A DNA stretch of 64,000 bases from Sclerodactyla briareus (GCA_026419785.1 JAODTK010005821.1:167926-231925), one strand, 5' to 3'. Numbered from the stretch's first letter, positions 39,601-46,310 are shown. The notes: generated from the letters alone by a model not told the origin. Numbers and translations: made by a program.

Positions 39601-42600
39601 GCGCCCGTAGAGTTGCCCTTCAAGTCTACGGGCGCTACCTTTTCCTGCAAACTAGCGCCCGTCAAACTGTAGATCGTCTTGTCCCCTTTTTTCCCCAACC
39701 TCTAAAGGATCACATTACACGTTTTACGTTATGTCATAGCATTACGTAAGGCAACTTCCCTGAGTTTAAATCCCATCAATATACCTACAGGGGTAGTCCC
39801 CCCCCCCCCCCCCCATATTTCAGCTTTAGTTTCAAGTAATTACTTATCACTTCCATCCTTTTTATGGCATGCATATGTTTGGTTCCCGGGTGACGAAACA
39901 AATAATATAGCCAGCTCCGAAATGGAATTCGGAAGCTCCGATCCTCTTGTGAATATCATAAAGTCGCGGCCAGCTGCACGATCGAGAAGCCTGCATATAC
40001 TTTCCGCGCAATACACCATACACAAACAACAGGGTGTATGTGTTTACAATTGTAGTGAGTTAACATCAACATTCGATCATCGCTCCACACACACTTAACG
40101 TATATGGAGTTTTCCCATTGGCCCTGTGGTTAAGCCTGAAACACTCGAGCGGTCCGGTAGGGTCGCCGGTTCTCTAAAAAGGTGCTGTGGGGGATGACTC
40201 GAGGAGTAGACCTACATTACTCAATGCCATGCTTGAATGGTTAATTCACCAATTTCTCGCTGGATACAACGATGATAATTAATTTTTTTCACAATGATTT
40301 TAACACATTCACAAACAAATTCCAGGGGGGGGGGGGGGACCGGGTCTGCTTCGGTAACCATTCCAAATCGAGACAATGGTTATGTGGTAGCACCTGCCTC
40401 GTAGTGTCAGTGTGTCTCATGTCATCTGTGGCAGTGTAATACCGCGCGGTGCACAGCATCAACCCCCCTAGTTATGTCAAGGATGAATGAAGATCGTTTT
40501 GTGAGTTTTATCTCGGGAGGGCGGGTTCGGAGGGGGGGGGGTGTCCAACGCTTGTGGAAATTGCAGAACATTTTATTTCAACCGGTGTGATATTTTGAAT
40601 GTTGGTTTACGGACTGGTGTTCCAATTTTGAGCGGAAAATGTTGAAATTTCTGCTGCCCATGTGCTATGGGTAATCGGTATCTAGTGATCGGAACTAGAT
40701 GAGTAACTTACCGATACCGATTCCGATATGCCATGATAGGGCCGATGCCCATACCGTTTGAACACTATTACCGACCCAATTCCGATCGTCACTTCTTCCC
40801 GCGAAAGATCCCCCGAAATGCACGGTCGCAAGTAAGAGCTGTTTGTCAACAGTTCAACTTACCTACTTTTGTGAATCTGTTACTGCGGACTGCGATGCGA
40901 GAGGGAATGGCAGGTGTTGTTGTTTTTGAGTCGGCCCATGTGCCATGGCTGACACCTCCACGCGTGTTTGACCTCCGTGGCAGTCGTAATGGCACTGTAG
41001 TTTGCTATTGCAATACAGTTGAACAACGACTCTACACCCCGCCGGACATGGGTTACTTGCACGTGGGCAAGATTCCTGTTCATGACTCACTCCGCGGTGC
41101 AAGTTGTTCATACTCGTAAGCGATTAATCAAATGAATGTCTCGGCGTGAGGTAGTATTGGTTGACGTGTTTTAACCCCCAGATAAGTCCCAGACATAATT
41201 ACTCACTAGATTATGGAAGCATAGAATTTGATATCGGTCCAGTGTTCCAATTTGAAGCTTCCCTCAAAGTTGGCAACAAAATAATCACTACTGTGAACCA
41301 TTCGTGCGTGCAGTATGTCATTGCCTGTGTGGCATATTGTTTTCAATCATCGACAGAGCACCCTCCATATTTTGCGATAAAACTGTTTTTTTTGTGCTTT
41401 CCAAAACTCGTTTCACTTAGGGCCCTGGTAAAAGAAAGTAGTCCCCTGGTCCACTAAAGGCCCCGTGAACCAGGGGCCACTTTTCTGAACACGTGCCCCT
41501 GGTTCACACTTCCCCTTTCCCTCTTGCTACGTCCTTATTTTTACCCTTGGACACAACGCTGCTGAGGTGGAACAAGCTCCCCAGTCACATGTGTGTAGCA
41601 AAGACTTTGTCTTGGAGAGGGCAAGGAGATGGGTTGTCACTTAAAGGCTGTCATGATCAAATTTGCGCAAAATTTGGTATCCCGGTTTTCGATAAGCTGG
41701 CTGCGTAAGTTATTTAGTGTACTTTGAGTAACTGAATAGGAGATATCCCAATGGCCTGAATTTTACTGGATATTTGATGATTGATCAAATAATAGTATGG
41801 AATAATAAAAGGAAAGATCCCTAAAATTTTCTAATACAACAACATCTAATTCACACGCTATTTCCAAGGAAAGACAAAAAGTCAATTAATATCCTGGCGA
41901 TCTGAATACTGAAGTCATAACCACATGTGCAGTGGCACTTGCAAGCATGTTTCTTGTTCACCAACTGTTTTCCCCTAGATGCCTGACTTTTTGGTCGCGT
42001 GGTGGAACGTTGAGGACCTTCAGTTTCATGTTACGCCTTAATGCAGTAGAATGCCTAGACCCGGTTTTCCGGGGTTTGTTTTACAATGAAAAGTTTCGTT
42101 GTCATCTTGTGAGCAGCATGTTGACATTAGTCTTCCTGTGCCTCCAGTTCCAACAAGGGGTCAGATCCTTGGAGTTCACTGACCACCACTTTCTCCGATA
42201 AGGAAGAGTAAAAATGGCGTCCCGAAGCAGGTTGGTACTAGTTTCCACGCCTGCCTCGACCTCATCCAGCACTAGTCCGAAGGGGGAAGGTGAATTATCG
42301 CCATGGTCCTCCTCGAACAACAAACGGCCCAAGGTTCACTGATGAGCCTAAAATTGGGCTTCTCCGCTTGTTCCTTCAACCCAAGAAATTAAAATCAGCC
42401 AAACTAGATTTCATGATCCCAGCATTAGCAAGCACTCTCCATCCCTCTGGGTCAGTGTAGAACTGCCTTTTGCTGTGTTTTTTCTTCGTTTATTGCCTTC
42501 TCAAAACATTCGCTTCAGCTCCCACTTGTTCAGGGGTTCATCTTTTCCGATTTCTGAGAATCAATGATTCCGCTCATGAGTAGGTCTGTGGGGTTGAATG

Positions 42601-45600
42601 CATGGAATGGATAGGGATTGTTTGCTGGATCAATCAATTGAAACGATGTTTTTATCTGTATTTCATATCCCTGCAAGGTTATGCTGACCAGGCATTATCC
42701 TGTGAGAGACCACCCTAAGGGCAGATACATACTTCTGTATATTCTTTTGAATCCATGCAAATCAGACACTTTGAATGACCTCCAAAAACCCACACAATTG
42801 TCTGAATTTCCCAGGACTCAAGGTAGATCATACCCTTAGTTTCTGAAACTTTGAAAAAACTGCAATCTGAAATAAAATCCTTGAGATTTGGCAATCCTGT
42901 CACTACAGCATGAGGAGATTATTAGCAAAACAGGTCATTACCATTGTTGATTGAGTAGCAAACAAAAGCTCTATAGAGTAGCACCCCCCAAAGTAGCACC
43001 CAGAATTGAGTTTGATGCAGCGACTTCTTCTTGAAAATAACACCCGAATTGAAAAAAGGCATTTTGGTCCCTGGCATGCCATCACAAAATTAAAACATTA
43101 CCTTCAACCACCTCCTGTTCTTCTTGACCTTGGAAAAGTTGTAGAATTTCCTCTTCTCTGTCTTTCTTTCTGTGAACAGAAATATCAAACAATGCAGCAA
43201 GAGACAGAGCATCAGACCAAATTGTTCATTAATTAATGAACAATGTGCAATTGATCTGTGAAGCAATGTGAAATGTAACATATTATCCGCTCACCTCCAT
43301 AACTTACTGACATGGAGTTCTACAGGCGAATTGCGTTTTTCACATCATGTTTTGTACTTTCACCCCATTCAGCATGGTAGCTCAAAACAATGAGAGCCTG
43401 GATTGACAGTGTCTGCCAGTGCTGGAGTCGAGTCCTCTCAATTCCGAGTCATCAGTCCGAGTCCGAGTCATCAGTCCGAGTCCGAGTCATCGGCTTCCGA
43501 GTCCGAGTCACAGTGTCCAAGTCCGAGTCCTCGAGTCCTTATGCAAATTTGACCTGCACTATTTTACAAATTTAGGGCAAACTTAACAAATATTGCTATA
43601 TATCAGGCAATGTTTTGAATGCAGCGGCTACTGATCGACAATATACTGACATAACGAGAACTTTGAAAGAGTACTGGGTTGGTCATACCTCATGCCGAAT
43701 ATCAGAGGTCTAATGGTTTTACTCTGATAGCTGAGATGTACAGGGCAATAATGACTATACTTTGTGTGCATGATTGTCTTGTAGAGCGTGGGACTTCCGG
43801 GATCGATACAGCACATTCAATGACTATGACATTATGAATTTGAAAATCAAATGTTGTAAAATATACGATTTGCCATGCATAAATCATTGAAACGACATAG
43901 AGAATGAAATTGCTCTCTTCCACATTCATCTACTTTTTTTTAGGGGAAGCTTTCTTCATCATTGAACCCATTCCCTCCTCCCTGTGAATCACTCTTTTAA
44001 TTCACATACATTATCTAGTCACTACCTCACTATTTGTTATATGGGCATGCCAAATGTTCGAGGGGCTAAAGCAATTGCACCCAAGGAATTAATAGAGAAT
44101 TACACCCACCATGCCAGTAACTTCTGTCCAATCTATTCCATTTTTGGGAAAAAAATTTACCAGTTGAGCAGAAAAGTAGAACACCCACTGTCAGTAATTA
44201 CGATACAGAATATGAGAAGCACATGGTAAAGAACGTATCCTAACATATATAAGCACAAGTTGAGGTGAGAGCTAGCATTAAATCTTCCCAAATCTTCCCG
44301 AAAACAGTATTTCCCGTTTGTGTTAATGTTCGTATTATGTATCATTATAAAAAGTAATAATGCTGTAACGTTCGGCTCGGTTAGTAGGTATCATCACATC
44401 ATTTGATTCGATTCAAAAATTAATGGATATATTATTTGTCCATGCTTATTTTATAAATGCAAACATTTTTCTAACTAAGCAAACTTTCCGGCACAATGTA
44501 TATCTTTTTTACGTTAGCATGTATCTGTTATTCATAATTATTAAGTGACCGTAAAACTTGCGAGCGTGTGAGAATGATGAATTTCCGCTCATGATTTAGG
44601 ACATCAGGGCAGTCGGAAGTAACGTGTGAACGTTCGGGCTCTTTTGGTAGAAAGAGCGTCGTTGGCGTATTATTTTGGGATTGTCTTAATTGTACATCGT
44701 AAAATCAATTTCTGTATTTTTGTAAAATAGAGGACTCGACCAGGACTCGGACCGAGTCCCTGAGTCATTTGGGGGGTCGAGTCGAGTCCGGTCTCGCGAC
44801 TGAGACCGGACTTAGTCTTCATCACTGGTGTCTGCAGCATGCCATGGACTCTCTTGTGGCTACCAACAAGCGAATATGGGGTAATTCCACTGAACATGAC
44901 TCTCAATGTAAATGCGGAAAAATGTGGTATAGCAGATGAAATAGCCAGACATGAGGGAGTTATTCATGAGCTTGATGTATTCCGTACCTGATCTAGTCAT
45001 TGGGAGACCATTTACTGCCCGCAGGCTGTCTTCTTTTCCTCTGCCGATCCGGTCATCCTCCTGAGACAGCTGTTTCGTTGGTACATACTACTCCCTGCCC
45101 AGCTCCTTCTAGGTACAGGGGCTCCTCCTTATAAGGAGCCTTTTGTTGAAAATTAATAAAAAAAAGACAAGTCTCCAACCACAAGCCTTTTCATGGTATC
45201 AAGTGGGCCTGCTCAGGCACTAAAGATTATATACATATTCACCCCATAGCTCCCTCATTACATCCTACTTTCGAACTTCACCACCTTTAAATATGCACAA
45301 CAATTCATCTCAATCTTTTTGGATGTTATTTTTGATCATTATGGGGGGGGGGGGGAATTGTGTGGAGTGTGGTGCTGATAGGATGTGTAAACTCATCAAA
45401 GATTTCGAAAATTGTCTGCACACTACTCGTTGTGCCGCCAAACTGCCGGTGTATCTCTATGACCTTTGACATACAGAATGTCTGATCCAATAATATAATA
45501 AACCGGGAAGAGCATATGTTGCGGGTGTACATGTTTGCAAGGTGTTTATATCGACAAAGATGACTCACTAGCAACCCTAATTTCTCACTTGAAACCAGGA

Positions 45601-46295
45601 CTGGGTGGAACATAGACAAAAGAATGATATGATTTCCCCAGATTTTCTCTATTTGTTTTTCCCTGACCTGCTGTTCCTATCTCAACCTACATAGTACATT
45701 CTTGACATTCTTCTCCATATACCACAACTTCCATTCTAACAACCCCACATTACTCACTCTCAAGTTACAACTGAATTAGTCTCACAAAAGCAAGGTAAGA
45801 CATTCAAACCTGCCTTGTTTATACAGTACTGCAGGAAGCTTTTTATGAGATCACAAACTTGCAGTCTGTCCAGAGCTTAATGGCTGAGCTGATCTGCCTC
45901 CTTAGGATAGACAAAATTTCGACAGGCATGAATACATGAATACAAAGTGCCAGATTACTAGTGTATGTTCAATTGCGTACAATGAGTTTTTTTCCAGGAC
46001 CCCCCCCGTTGTTGAAGATATTACAGCGCGTTATAGTGATACAAGTATTTTTCAAAACGTAAGAACACCGTAGGGTCTGGACGTTCTCAGGGCCCGTGTC
46101 CCAGGGATGAGCTGCTTTATACTCACGTGGCTTTATCGATGGTGCTCTCAACCTGATTCAGGAAGGAGTCCAACTGTAAGGCTCTCTCCAACCTCTGGAA
46201 CTGCAGGGGCTTGGCGAGAGTGACACCAAAGACAGGACTTCAGGGAGCACCGGAGCTGAGCTATCCTACCATCTGTCCTGGATCTTCTTGTCCAT
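1323..46295 (-). CDS. INO80: INO80 chromatin-remodelling ATPase, spliced gene, 3' part off the window
   Basis: INO80 is the Snf2-family ATPase of the nuclear INO80 complex, which slides nucleosomes and edits H2A.Z during transcription, replication and repair. At least thirteen minus-strand blocks match the animal protein in order. They include the N-terminal [14 protein letters not shown], the DBINO domain ([19 protein letters not shown]), Walker A ([10 protein letters not shown]), the DEAQ box, [31 protein letters not shown] and [10 protein letters not shown]. Most blocks are bounded by GT donors and AG acceptors with matching phase. Nearly every exon needs small frame corrections; intact splice sites and conserved codons favour sequence error over a pseudogene, but this is unproven. 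The acidic N-terminal exon and the motif III exon were not seen. The insertion-region exon appears three times and adjoins a huge minisatellite. The second RecA lobe is expected left of the window. Identification rests on remembered protein sequence. Confidence 0.92.
1475..1947. other. Putative INO80 intron
   Basis: Sequence between two suggested INO80 exons. No repeat, RNA gene or further exon recognised; short ORFs on either strand show no known motif. Confidence 0.4.
1948..2106 (-). CDS. INO80: Diverged half-exon of INO80, left of the minisatellite
   Basis: The minus strand reads [11 protein letters not shown], then [12 protein letters not shown], then a consensus donor (AAA|GTAAGTG). The first motif matches [11 protein letters not shown] in the insertion-region exon on the other side of the array (8 of 11 residues) and LLARW in human INO80. 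[11 protein letters not shown] resembles the human GAPEGESHQRYLRNK that follows. It looks like the 3' half of the same exon, or of a duplicate, separated from its 5' half by the 66-bp array. No clear acceptor is seen on its right side. Another frame is also open, so the reading is not certain. Confidence 0.45.
2107..6060. repeat. 66-bp minisatellite, block A (~60 units)
   Basis: About 60 imperfect tandem copies of a 66-bp unit. Plus-strand landmarks are TAGTTACCTTGTATCACC, CCCCCAGATGTGATGG and CTCTCTGCCAGCCTG. Subtypes differ in the middle (CACACCCCCAG, CACCCCCCATA, TCTCCACACC). A run of T interrupts a unit near 3,696-3,711. Since 66 is 22 codons, long meaningless frames appear on both strands. 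On the INO80 strand every unit carries a donor-like CAAG|GTAACT. The right end runs directly into the INO80 insertion-region exon, whose 3' end is homologous to the unit. Confidence 0.97.
6036..6245 (-). CDS. INO80: INO80 insertion-region exon, copy A
   Basis: A minus-strand exon of 210 nt with acceptor CTTTTCTCAG and donor ACAAG|GTAACT, the donor lying inside the first minisatellite unit. One frame gives [11 protein letters not shown] and another [19 protein letters not shown] then AYRWQRR. Together these follow human CFSFLRFIDISPAEM, LLARW and SYRLHQL in the insertion between the two RecA lobes. One or two single-base changes are needed to join the frames. Copies B and C repeat it almost exactly. 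A 57-codon plus-strand frame over the same bases is a shadow. Confidence 0.85.
6246..6718. other. Intron flank upstream of exon copy A
   Basis: Unique-looking sequence found again at 10,829-11,301 and 15,404-15,876. It ends abruptly in CGACCAGACCCC and jumps back into the minisatellite at 6,719, where copies B and C continue with AAAACAATCG. The junction shares only about five bases (ACCCC) with the array. Confidence 0.8.
6719..10640. repeat. 66-bp minisatellite, block B (~60 units)
   Basis: Unit-for-unit repeat of block A, with the same subtypes in the same order and the same internal T run (near 8,280). Such order would not survive independent evolution of a minisatellite, so the copy is very recent or artificial. 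Confidence 0.96.
10620..10828 (-). CDS. INO80: INO80 insertion-region exon, copy B
   Basis: Near-identical to copy A with the same acceptor and donor, but one base shorter (GTGTTGTG instead of GTGTTTGTG on the plus strand). In this copy [15 protein letters not shown] is preceded by an open frame. It cannot be told from the sequence whether it is a real second exon or a duplicated assembly segment. Confidence 0.75.
10829..13956. other. Intron of INO80, upstream of exon copy B
   Basis: About 3.1 kb with no recognised coding exon. It holds GTAGTAGTAG and poly-C runs (11,459-11,475), and at about 13,040-13,200 a dispersed-repeat segment with GGGTCTAAGGGGAG and GTGTCCCCCTCCC, related to one at 55.6 kb. 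A second poly-C run lies near 13,496. A 124-codon plus-strand frame (11,069-11,443) resembles no protein I know. All of it except the last part recurs in block C. Confidence 0.6.
13957..15214. repeat. 66-bp minisatellite, block C (~19 units)
   Basis: Repeat of the last ~19 units of blocks A and B, in identical order, entered abruptly from GCCGCGAGTGAC and ending in the third copy of the INO80 exon. Confidence 0.96.
15194..15403 (-). CDS. INO80: INO80 insertion-region exon, copy C
   Basis: Third copy of the 210-nt exon, identical to copy A in the stretch checked, with acceptor CTTTTCTCAG and donor ACAAG|GTAACT. It is the copy nearest the preceding exon at 19.8 kb. If only one copy is real, this one or copy A joins the surrounding exons. 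Confidence 0.82.
15404..19720. other. INO80 intron with dispersed repeats
   Basis: Repeats the intron of copy B up to 18,535 and then continues with new sequence. Around 18,642-18,740 lies a transposon-like end starting TAGTGTTCAACCGATCATCGG, with ATCGGTATCGG repeats like those at 28.3 and 40.7 kb. Around 19,560-19,690 is a segment with repeated GTCCGGGCGG-type motifs. The human region between exons 14 and 15 (WLRVLSPFAPDYIQ) was not found here. Confidence 0.5.
19721..19861 (-). CDS. INO80: INO80 exon: [10 protein letters not shown]
   Basis: A minus-strand exon of 141 nt, fully open, with acceptor TTTTTTTAG and donor ACAGAA|GTATAG. It encodes [17 protein letters not shown], then [17 protein letters not shown] and QVFLNPD. 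Human INO80 has [28 protein letters not shown] and QIRVFN in the same order. It closes the first conserved ATPase segment and starts the INO80 insertion. It joins in frame to the preceding MNLVMQFRK exon. One of the few exons here needing no correction. Confidence 0.93.
20660..20820 (-). CDS. INO80: INO80 exon: [13 protein letters not shown] to MNLVMQFRK
   Basis: A minus-strand exon of 161 nt with acceptor CCTCCCCAG and donor AGAAAG|GTATTG. It reads [20 protein letters not shown] and KNKISI, then, after one missing base, DLIRSSG and [13 protein letters not shown]. Human INO80 has IEILMYCQLTSRQKLLYQAL and [11 protein letters not shown]. Apart from the single-base gap the match is near complete. 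Confidence 0.95.
20821..21521. other. INO80 intron
   Basis: No exon or repeat recognised. A 119-codon minus-strand frame (20,816-21,175) overlaps the start of the next exon but shows no INO80 similarity beyond it. Confidence 0.6.
21522..21612 (-). CDS. INO80: INO80 exon: [15 protein letters not shown]
   Basis: The minus strand gives [24 protein letters not shown] and a remnant of ELSDK before donor GCAAG|GTTATT. Human INO80 reads [19 protein letters not shown] then IKKDVENELSDK. At least three single-base deletions are implied. The junction DK|IEILMYC fits the phase of the next exon. The acceptor is not clear, so the upper boundary is approximate. Confidence 0.87.
21613..23019. other. INO80 intron
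   Basis: Contains an AT microsatellite (about 21,885-21,940). A minus-strand frame at 22,596-22,784 reads coding-like ([19 protein letters not shown]) but matches no protein I know, and could be a transposon remnant. Confidence 0.5.
23020..23135 (-). CDS. INO80: INO80 exon: [10 protein letters not shown]
   Basis: The minus strand has acceptor TCTCCGCTCAG and donor CTGAAG|GTGAGT. Parts of three frames give LW, FIM and [11 protein letters not shown], then SEKQSGI, against human [20 protein letters not shown] and AENKSAI. About four single-base losses occur in the first 45 nt. The motif [11 protein letters not shown] is diagnostic of INO80 within the Snf2 family. Confidence 0.92.
23136..25082. 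other. INO80 intron; exon with motif III not found
   Basis: The ATPase exon encoding RNRLLLTGTPIQNTMAE should lie here but no convincing match was seen. A stretch near 23,290-23,340 (minus strand) offers only a loose resemblance. The remainder holds no recognised gene or repeat. Confidence 0.5.
25083..25293 (-). CDS. INO80: INO80 exon with DEAQ box (motif II)
   Basis: A minus-strand exon of 211 nt. The acceptor CTATCCTAG follows a long pyrimidine tract; the donor is CACG|GTAAAA. It encodes [26 protein letters not shown] and HDIKYF, then, after a frame change, YMVLDEAQ. Human INO80 has PYWGNPHDRKVIRRFWSQ, FHVVITSYQ, DVKYF and [16 protein letters not shown] is the Walker B motif that coordinates magnesium and the attacking water. 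Two or three single-base indels break the frame. Confidence 0.95.
25294..26274. other. INO80 intron
   Basis: A poly-C (plus-strand poly-G, 25,303-25,316) tract lies next to the exon. Open frames at 25,634-25,984 (plus) and 25,985-26,266 (minus) are unrecognised. Confidence 0.6.
26275..26372 (-). CDS. INO80: INO80 exon: PFLIIAPAS (motif Ia)
   Basis: A minus-strand exon of 98 nt with acceptor ATTTTCAG and donor TTTAAG|GTGAGT. It gives [14 protein letters not shown], then, after frame changes, RFVPKFK, against human ENIWGPFLIISPASTLNNW and RFVPKFK. A TGA stands where human has the Gly of WGP; one substitution or read error would explain it. Confidence 0.87.
28347..30770. mobile_element. Dispersed DNA-transposon-like repeat, copy 1 with 1.4-kb internal insertion
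   Basis: Starts TAGTGTTCAAACG followed by CCGATACCGA-type repeats. It aligns at two segments (about 28,447-28,816 and 30,247-30,770) with copy 2 at 39,709-40,767. Matches include GCATGCATATGTT, CATTGGCCCTGTGGTTAAG and CAACGATGATAATTA. The extra ~1.43 kb in the middle is absent from copy 2. The inverted end CGTTTGAACACTA is seen only in copy 2. Ends of this kind suggest a hAT-like non-autonomous family; no transposase was seen. Confidence 0.7.
30271..30340 (+). repeat. tRNA-like segment (SINE-type head) in dispersed repeat copy 1
   Basis: TTGGCCCTGTGGTTAAGAC resembles a tRNA A box, and about 35 bases on GGCGATTCCACT resembles a decayed B box. The same segment recurs at 40,118-40,190. It does not form a proper tRNA, so it is at most a tRNA-derived repeat. 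Confidence 0.35.
31562..31714 (-). CDS. INO80: INO80 exon with Walker A (motif I)
   Basis: A minus-strand exon of 153 nt with acceptor AACTTCTCCCAG and donor GTGAG|GTAGGC. It reads PEMFRGKL, then [20 protein letters not shown] and VQSLA. Human INO80 has PTIFNGKLKGYQL and [20 protein letters not shown] then VQSIALLAHLAE. The GLGKT lysine and threonine bind ATP phosphates. At least three single-base changes break the frame outside the motif. Confidence 0.96.
31715..32687. other. INO80 intron
   Basis: Contains at about 31,990-32,130 a repeat-like segment with several ACCGGTA palindromes (TAACCGGTATTGATA, GAATTACCGGTTATTGG), probably part of a transposon. The human segment between exons 6 and 7 (GESYSLANPS) was not found. 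Confidence 0.5.
32688..32795 (-). CDS. INO80: INO80 exon: linker after DBINO
   Basis: A minus-strand exon of 108 nt with acceptor TTCTACAG and donor CCAAA|GTGAGT. It encodes [20 protein letters not shown] and then EFDGENA; human has DSNHFKAQALKNAENAYHIH and SFDEDAKES. One base too many near the 3' end creates a TAA. The phase joins GDDY|D of the previous exon. Confidence 0.86.
32796..33911. other. INO80 intron
   Basis: No exon, repeat or RNA gene recognised. A plus-strand 67-codon frame (33,282-33,485) has no known motif. Confidence 0.6.
33912..34107 (-). CDS. INO80: INO80 exon: DBINO domain, 3' part
   Basis: A minus-strand exon of 196 nt, open throughout, with acceptor CATTCTGCAG and donor ACTATG|GTGAGT. 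It encodes [26 protein letters not shown] and, near its end, [12 protein letters not shown]; human has [26 protein letters not shown] and GGVVVNITQEDY. DBINO binds linker DNA and actin-related subunits of the complex. One of the cleanest exons in the window. Confidence 0.95.
34108..34920. other. INO80 intron with exon-derived fragment
   Basis: Ordinary intron apart from a poly-C run (34,595-34,604) and a decayed copy of part of the following DBINO exon at 34,820-34,876, listed separately. Confidence 0.7.
34820..34876 (-). pseudogene. Decayed copy of part of the DBINO exon (or mini-exon)
   Basis: The minus strand reads LIREMAAFW next to a broken RAR, against [12 protein letters not shown] in the real exon at 35,011-35,064. 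The nucleotide match runs about 50 bases at roughly 75-80 percent. It has an acceptor-like CCCTCTGCAG before it and a GC-type donor-like GGAG|GCAAGA after it, and is open in one frame across about 12 codons. It is either a relic of a local duplication or an alternative mini-exon. Confidence 0.6.
34921..35181 (-). CDS. INO80: INO80 exon: DBINO domain, 5' part
   Basis: A minus-strand exon of 261 nt with acceptor TTCCATCAG and donor AGAGAG|GTAGAG. It encodes [32 protein letters not shown], then [17 protein letters not shown] and [20 protein letters not shown]. Human has NKQK, LFLTNSRKLAHQCMKEVRR, ARRLTKEMLLYWKKYEK and [20 protein letters not shown]. About three single-base indels separate the frames. 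The end IRE joins AKKQQRK of the next exon. Confidence 0.94.
35218..35690. repeat. ~0.5-kb dispersed repeat, copy 1 (INO80 intron)
   Basis: Aligns along its length with 62,815-63,315. Shared stretches include AGCTGATTCCAGCAA, AACTATGAGAACC, GATGCCAGCCAATCAACA, ATTCCATTCT and GTGGATCAGTTAT. No coding capacity or terminal repeat was identified, so the class is unknown. Confidence 0.75.
36261..36459 (-). CDS. INO80: INO80 exon: start of DBINO region
   Basis: A minus-strand exon of 199 nt with acceptor CTGTCTCTAG and donor CCAAG|GTAATT. It encodes [21 protein letters not shown] and, after one base shift, DIPK, against human SIEQLNARRRKVWLSIVKK and ELPK. The join to AHKQK in the next exon matches human PKANKQK. 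The upstream part ([17 protein letters not shown]) is poorly conserved. Confidence 0.72.
36554..36672. repeat. Adjoining poly-T and poly-A runs
   Basis: A ~50-base T-rich run followed by GTTTTTT, ~30 A and another T run. This could be back-to-back homopolymers that fold on themselves. Length and base calls in such a block are unreliable in long-read data. Confidence 0.9.
39709..40767. mobile_element. Dispersed DNA-transposon-like repeat, copy 2
   Basis: Colinear with copy 1 (28,347-30,770) but without its 1.4-kb middle. The right end has ATCGG/CCGAT repeats and finishes CGTTTGAACACTA, the inverse of the TAGTGTTCAAACG start of copy 1. The left end is replaced from 39,708 by unrelated GCGCCCG-rich sequence, probably another element. 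A tRNA-like segment lies at 40,118-40,190. No protein is encoded. Confidence 0.72.
41449..41482. repeat. Short inverted repeat (hairpin)
   Basis: CCCCTGGTCCAC and GTGAACCAGGGG form a 12-bp stem with one mismatch around a ~10-base loop. A third CCCCTGGTTCAC follows within 30 bases. Function unknown. Confidence 0.6.
43102..43169 (-). CDS. INO80: INO80 exon: [14 protein letters not shown]
   Basis: A minus-strand exon of 68 nt with acceptor CTGTTCACAG and donor TTGAAG|GTAATG. It encodes [20 protein letters not shown] and LK; human INO80 has NLYNFSKLKKSRKWLK in its N-terminal region. The frame is uninterrupted. Confidence 0.83.
43417..44827. mobile_element. Non-autonomous hAT element with 8-bp target duplication
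   Basis: A 1,411-bp element inside an INO80 intron. It begins CAGTGCTGGAGTCG and ends, inverted, CAGTGATGAAGAC (10 of 13 terminal bases match). It is flanked on both sides by the perfect 8-bp duplication GTGTCTGC (43,409-43,416 and 44,828-44,835). CAGTG ends plus 8-bp duplications are the signature of the hAT superfamily. Subterminal regions are packed with GAGTCCGAGTC repeats on the left and inverted copies on the right. No transposase frame is present. Confidence 0.9.
44836..46126. other. INO80 intron 1 remainder
   Basis: No exon or element recognised. A poly-G run lies at 45,344-45,355. The human exon following the first (ISSDDSEDGLDDS) was not found. Confidence 0.6.
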
Positions 46296-46310
46296 GGTCC
46301 CCTGTTAGGC
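46127..46310 (-). CDS. INO80: INO80 exon with probable start codon
   Basis: The minus strand reads [20 protein letters not shown] and [11 protein letters not shown] before donor CCAC|GTGAGT. Human INO80 begins near LAKPLYLQYLERALRLDHFL. An ATG in strong context (GGGACCATGG) lies at 46,293-46,295, just after an acceptor (TTTTGTTAG), implying an upstream non-coding exon. The ATG frame meets a TAG and must shift to reach LAKPL, so the start is plausible but not certain. Confidence 0.75.

Larger units (their letters stand above)
36460..43101. other. Large INO80 intron with repeats; acidic exon not found
   Basis: About 6.6 kb. It begins with a long poly-T then poly-A block (about 36,554-36,672), and holds dispersed repeat copy 2 (39,709-40,767), an adjoining segment rich in GCGCCCG motifs (39,555-39,665), poly-C at 39,799-39,814 and a hairpin at 41,449-41,482. 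The INO80 exon for the acidic stretch (SREELHNMLRLHKYK in human) should be here but was not recognised. A KKK-rich minus-strand frame near 38,100 is too low in complexity to assign. Confidence 0.55.

Noticed and set aside
19721-46310. INO80 as a processed or dead pseudogene
   Set aside because: Introns are present, so it is not processed. Splice sites and motifs are conserved despite frame breaks, so read error is the better explanation, though not proven.
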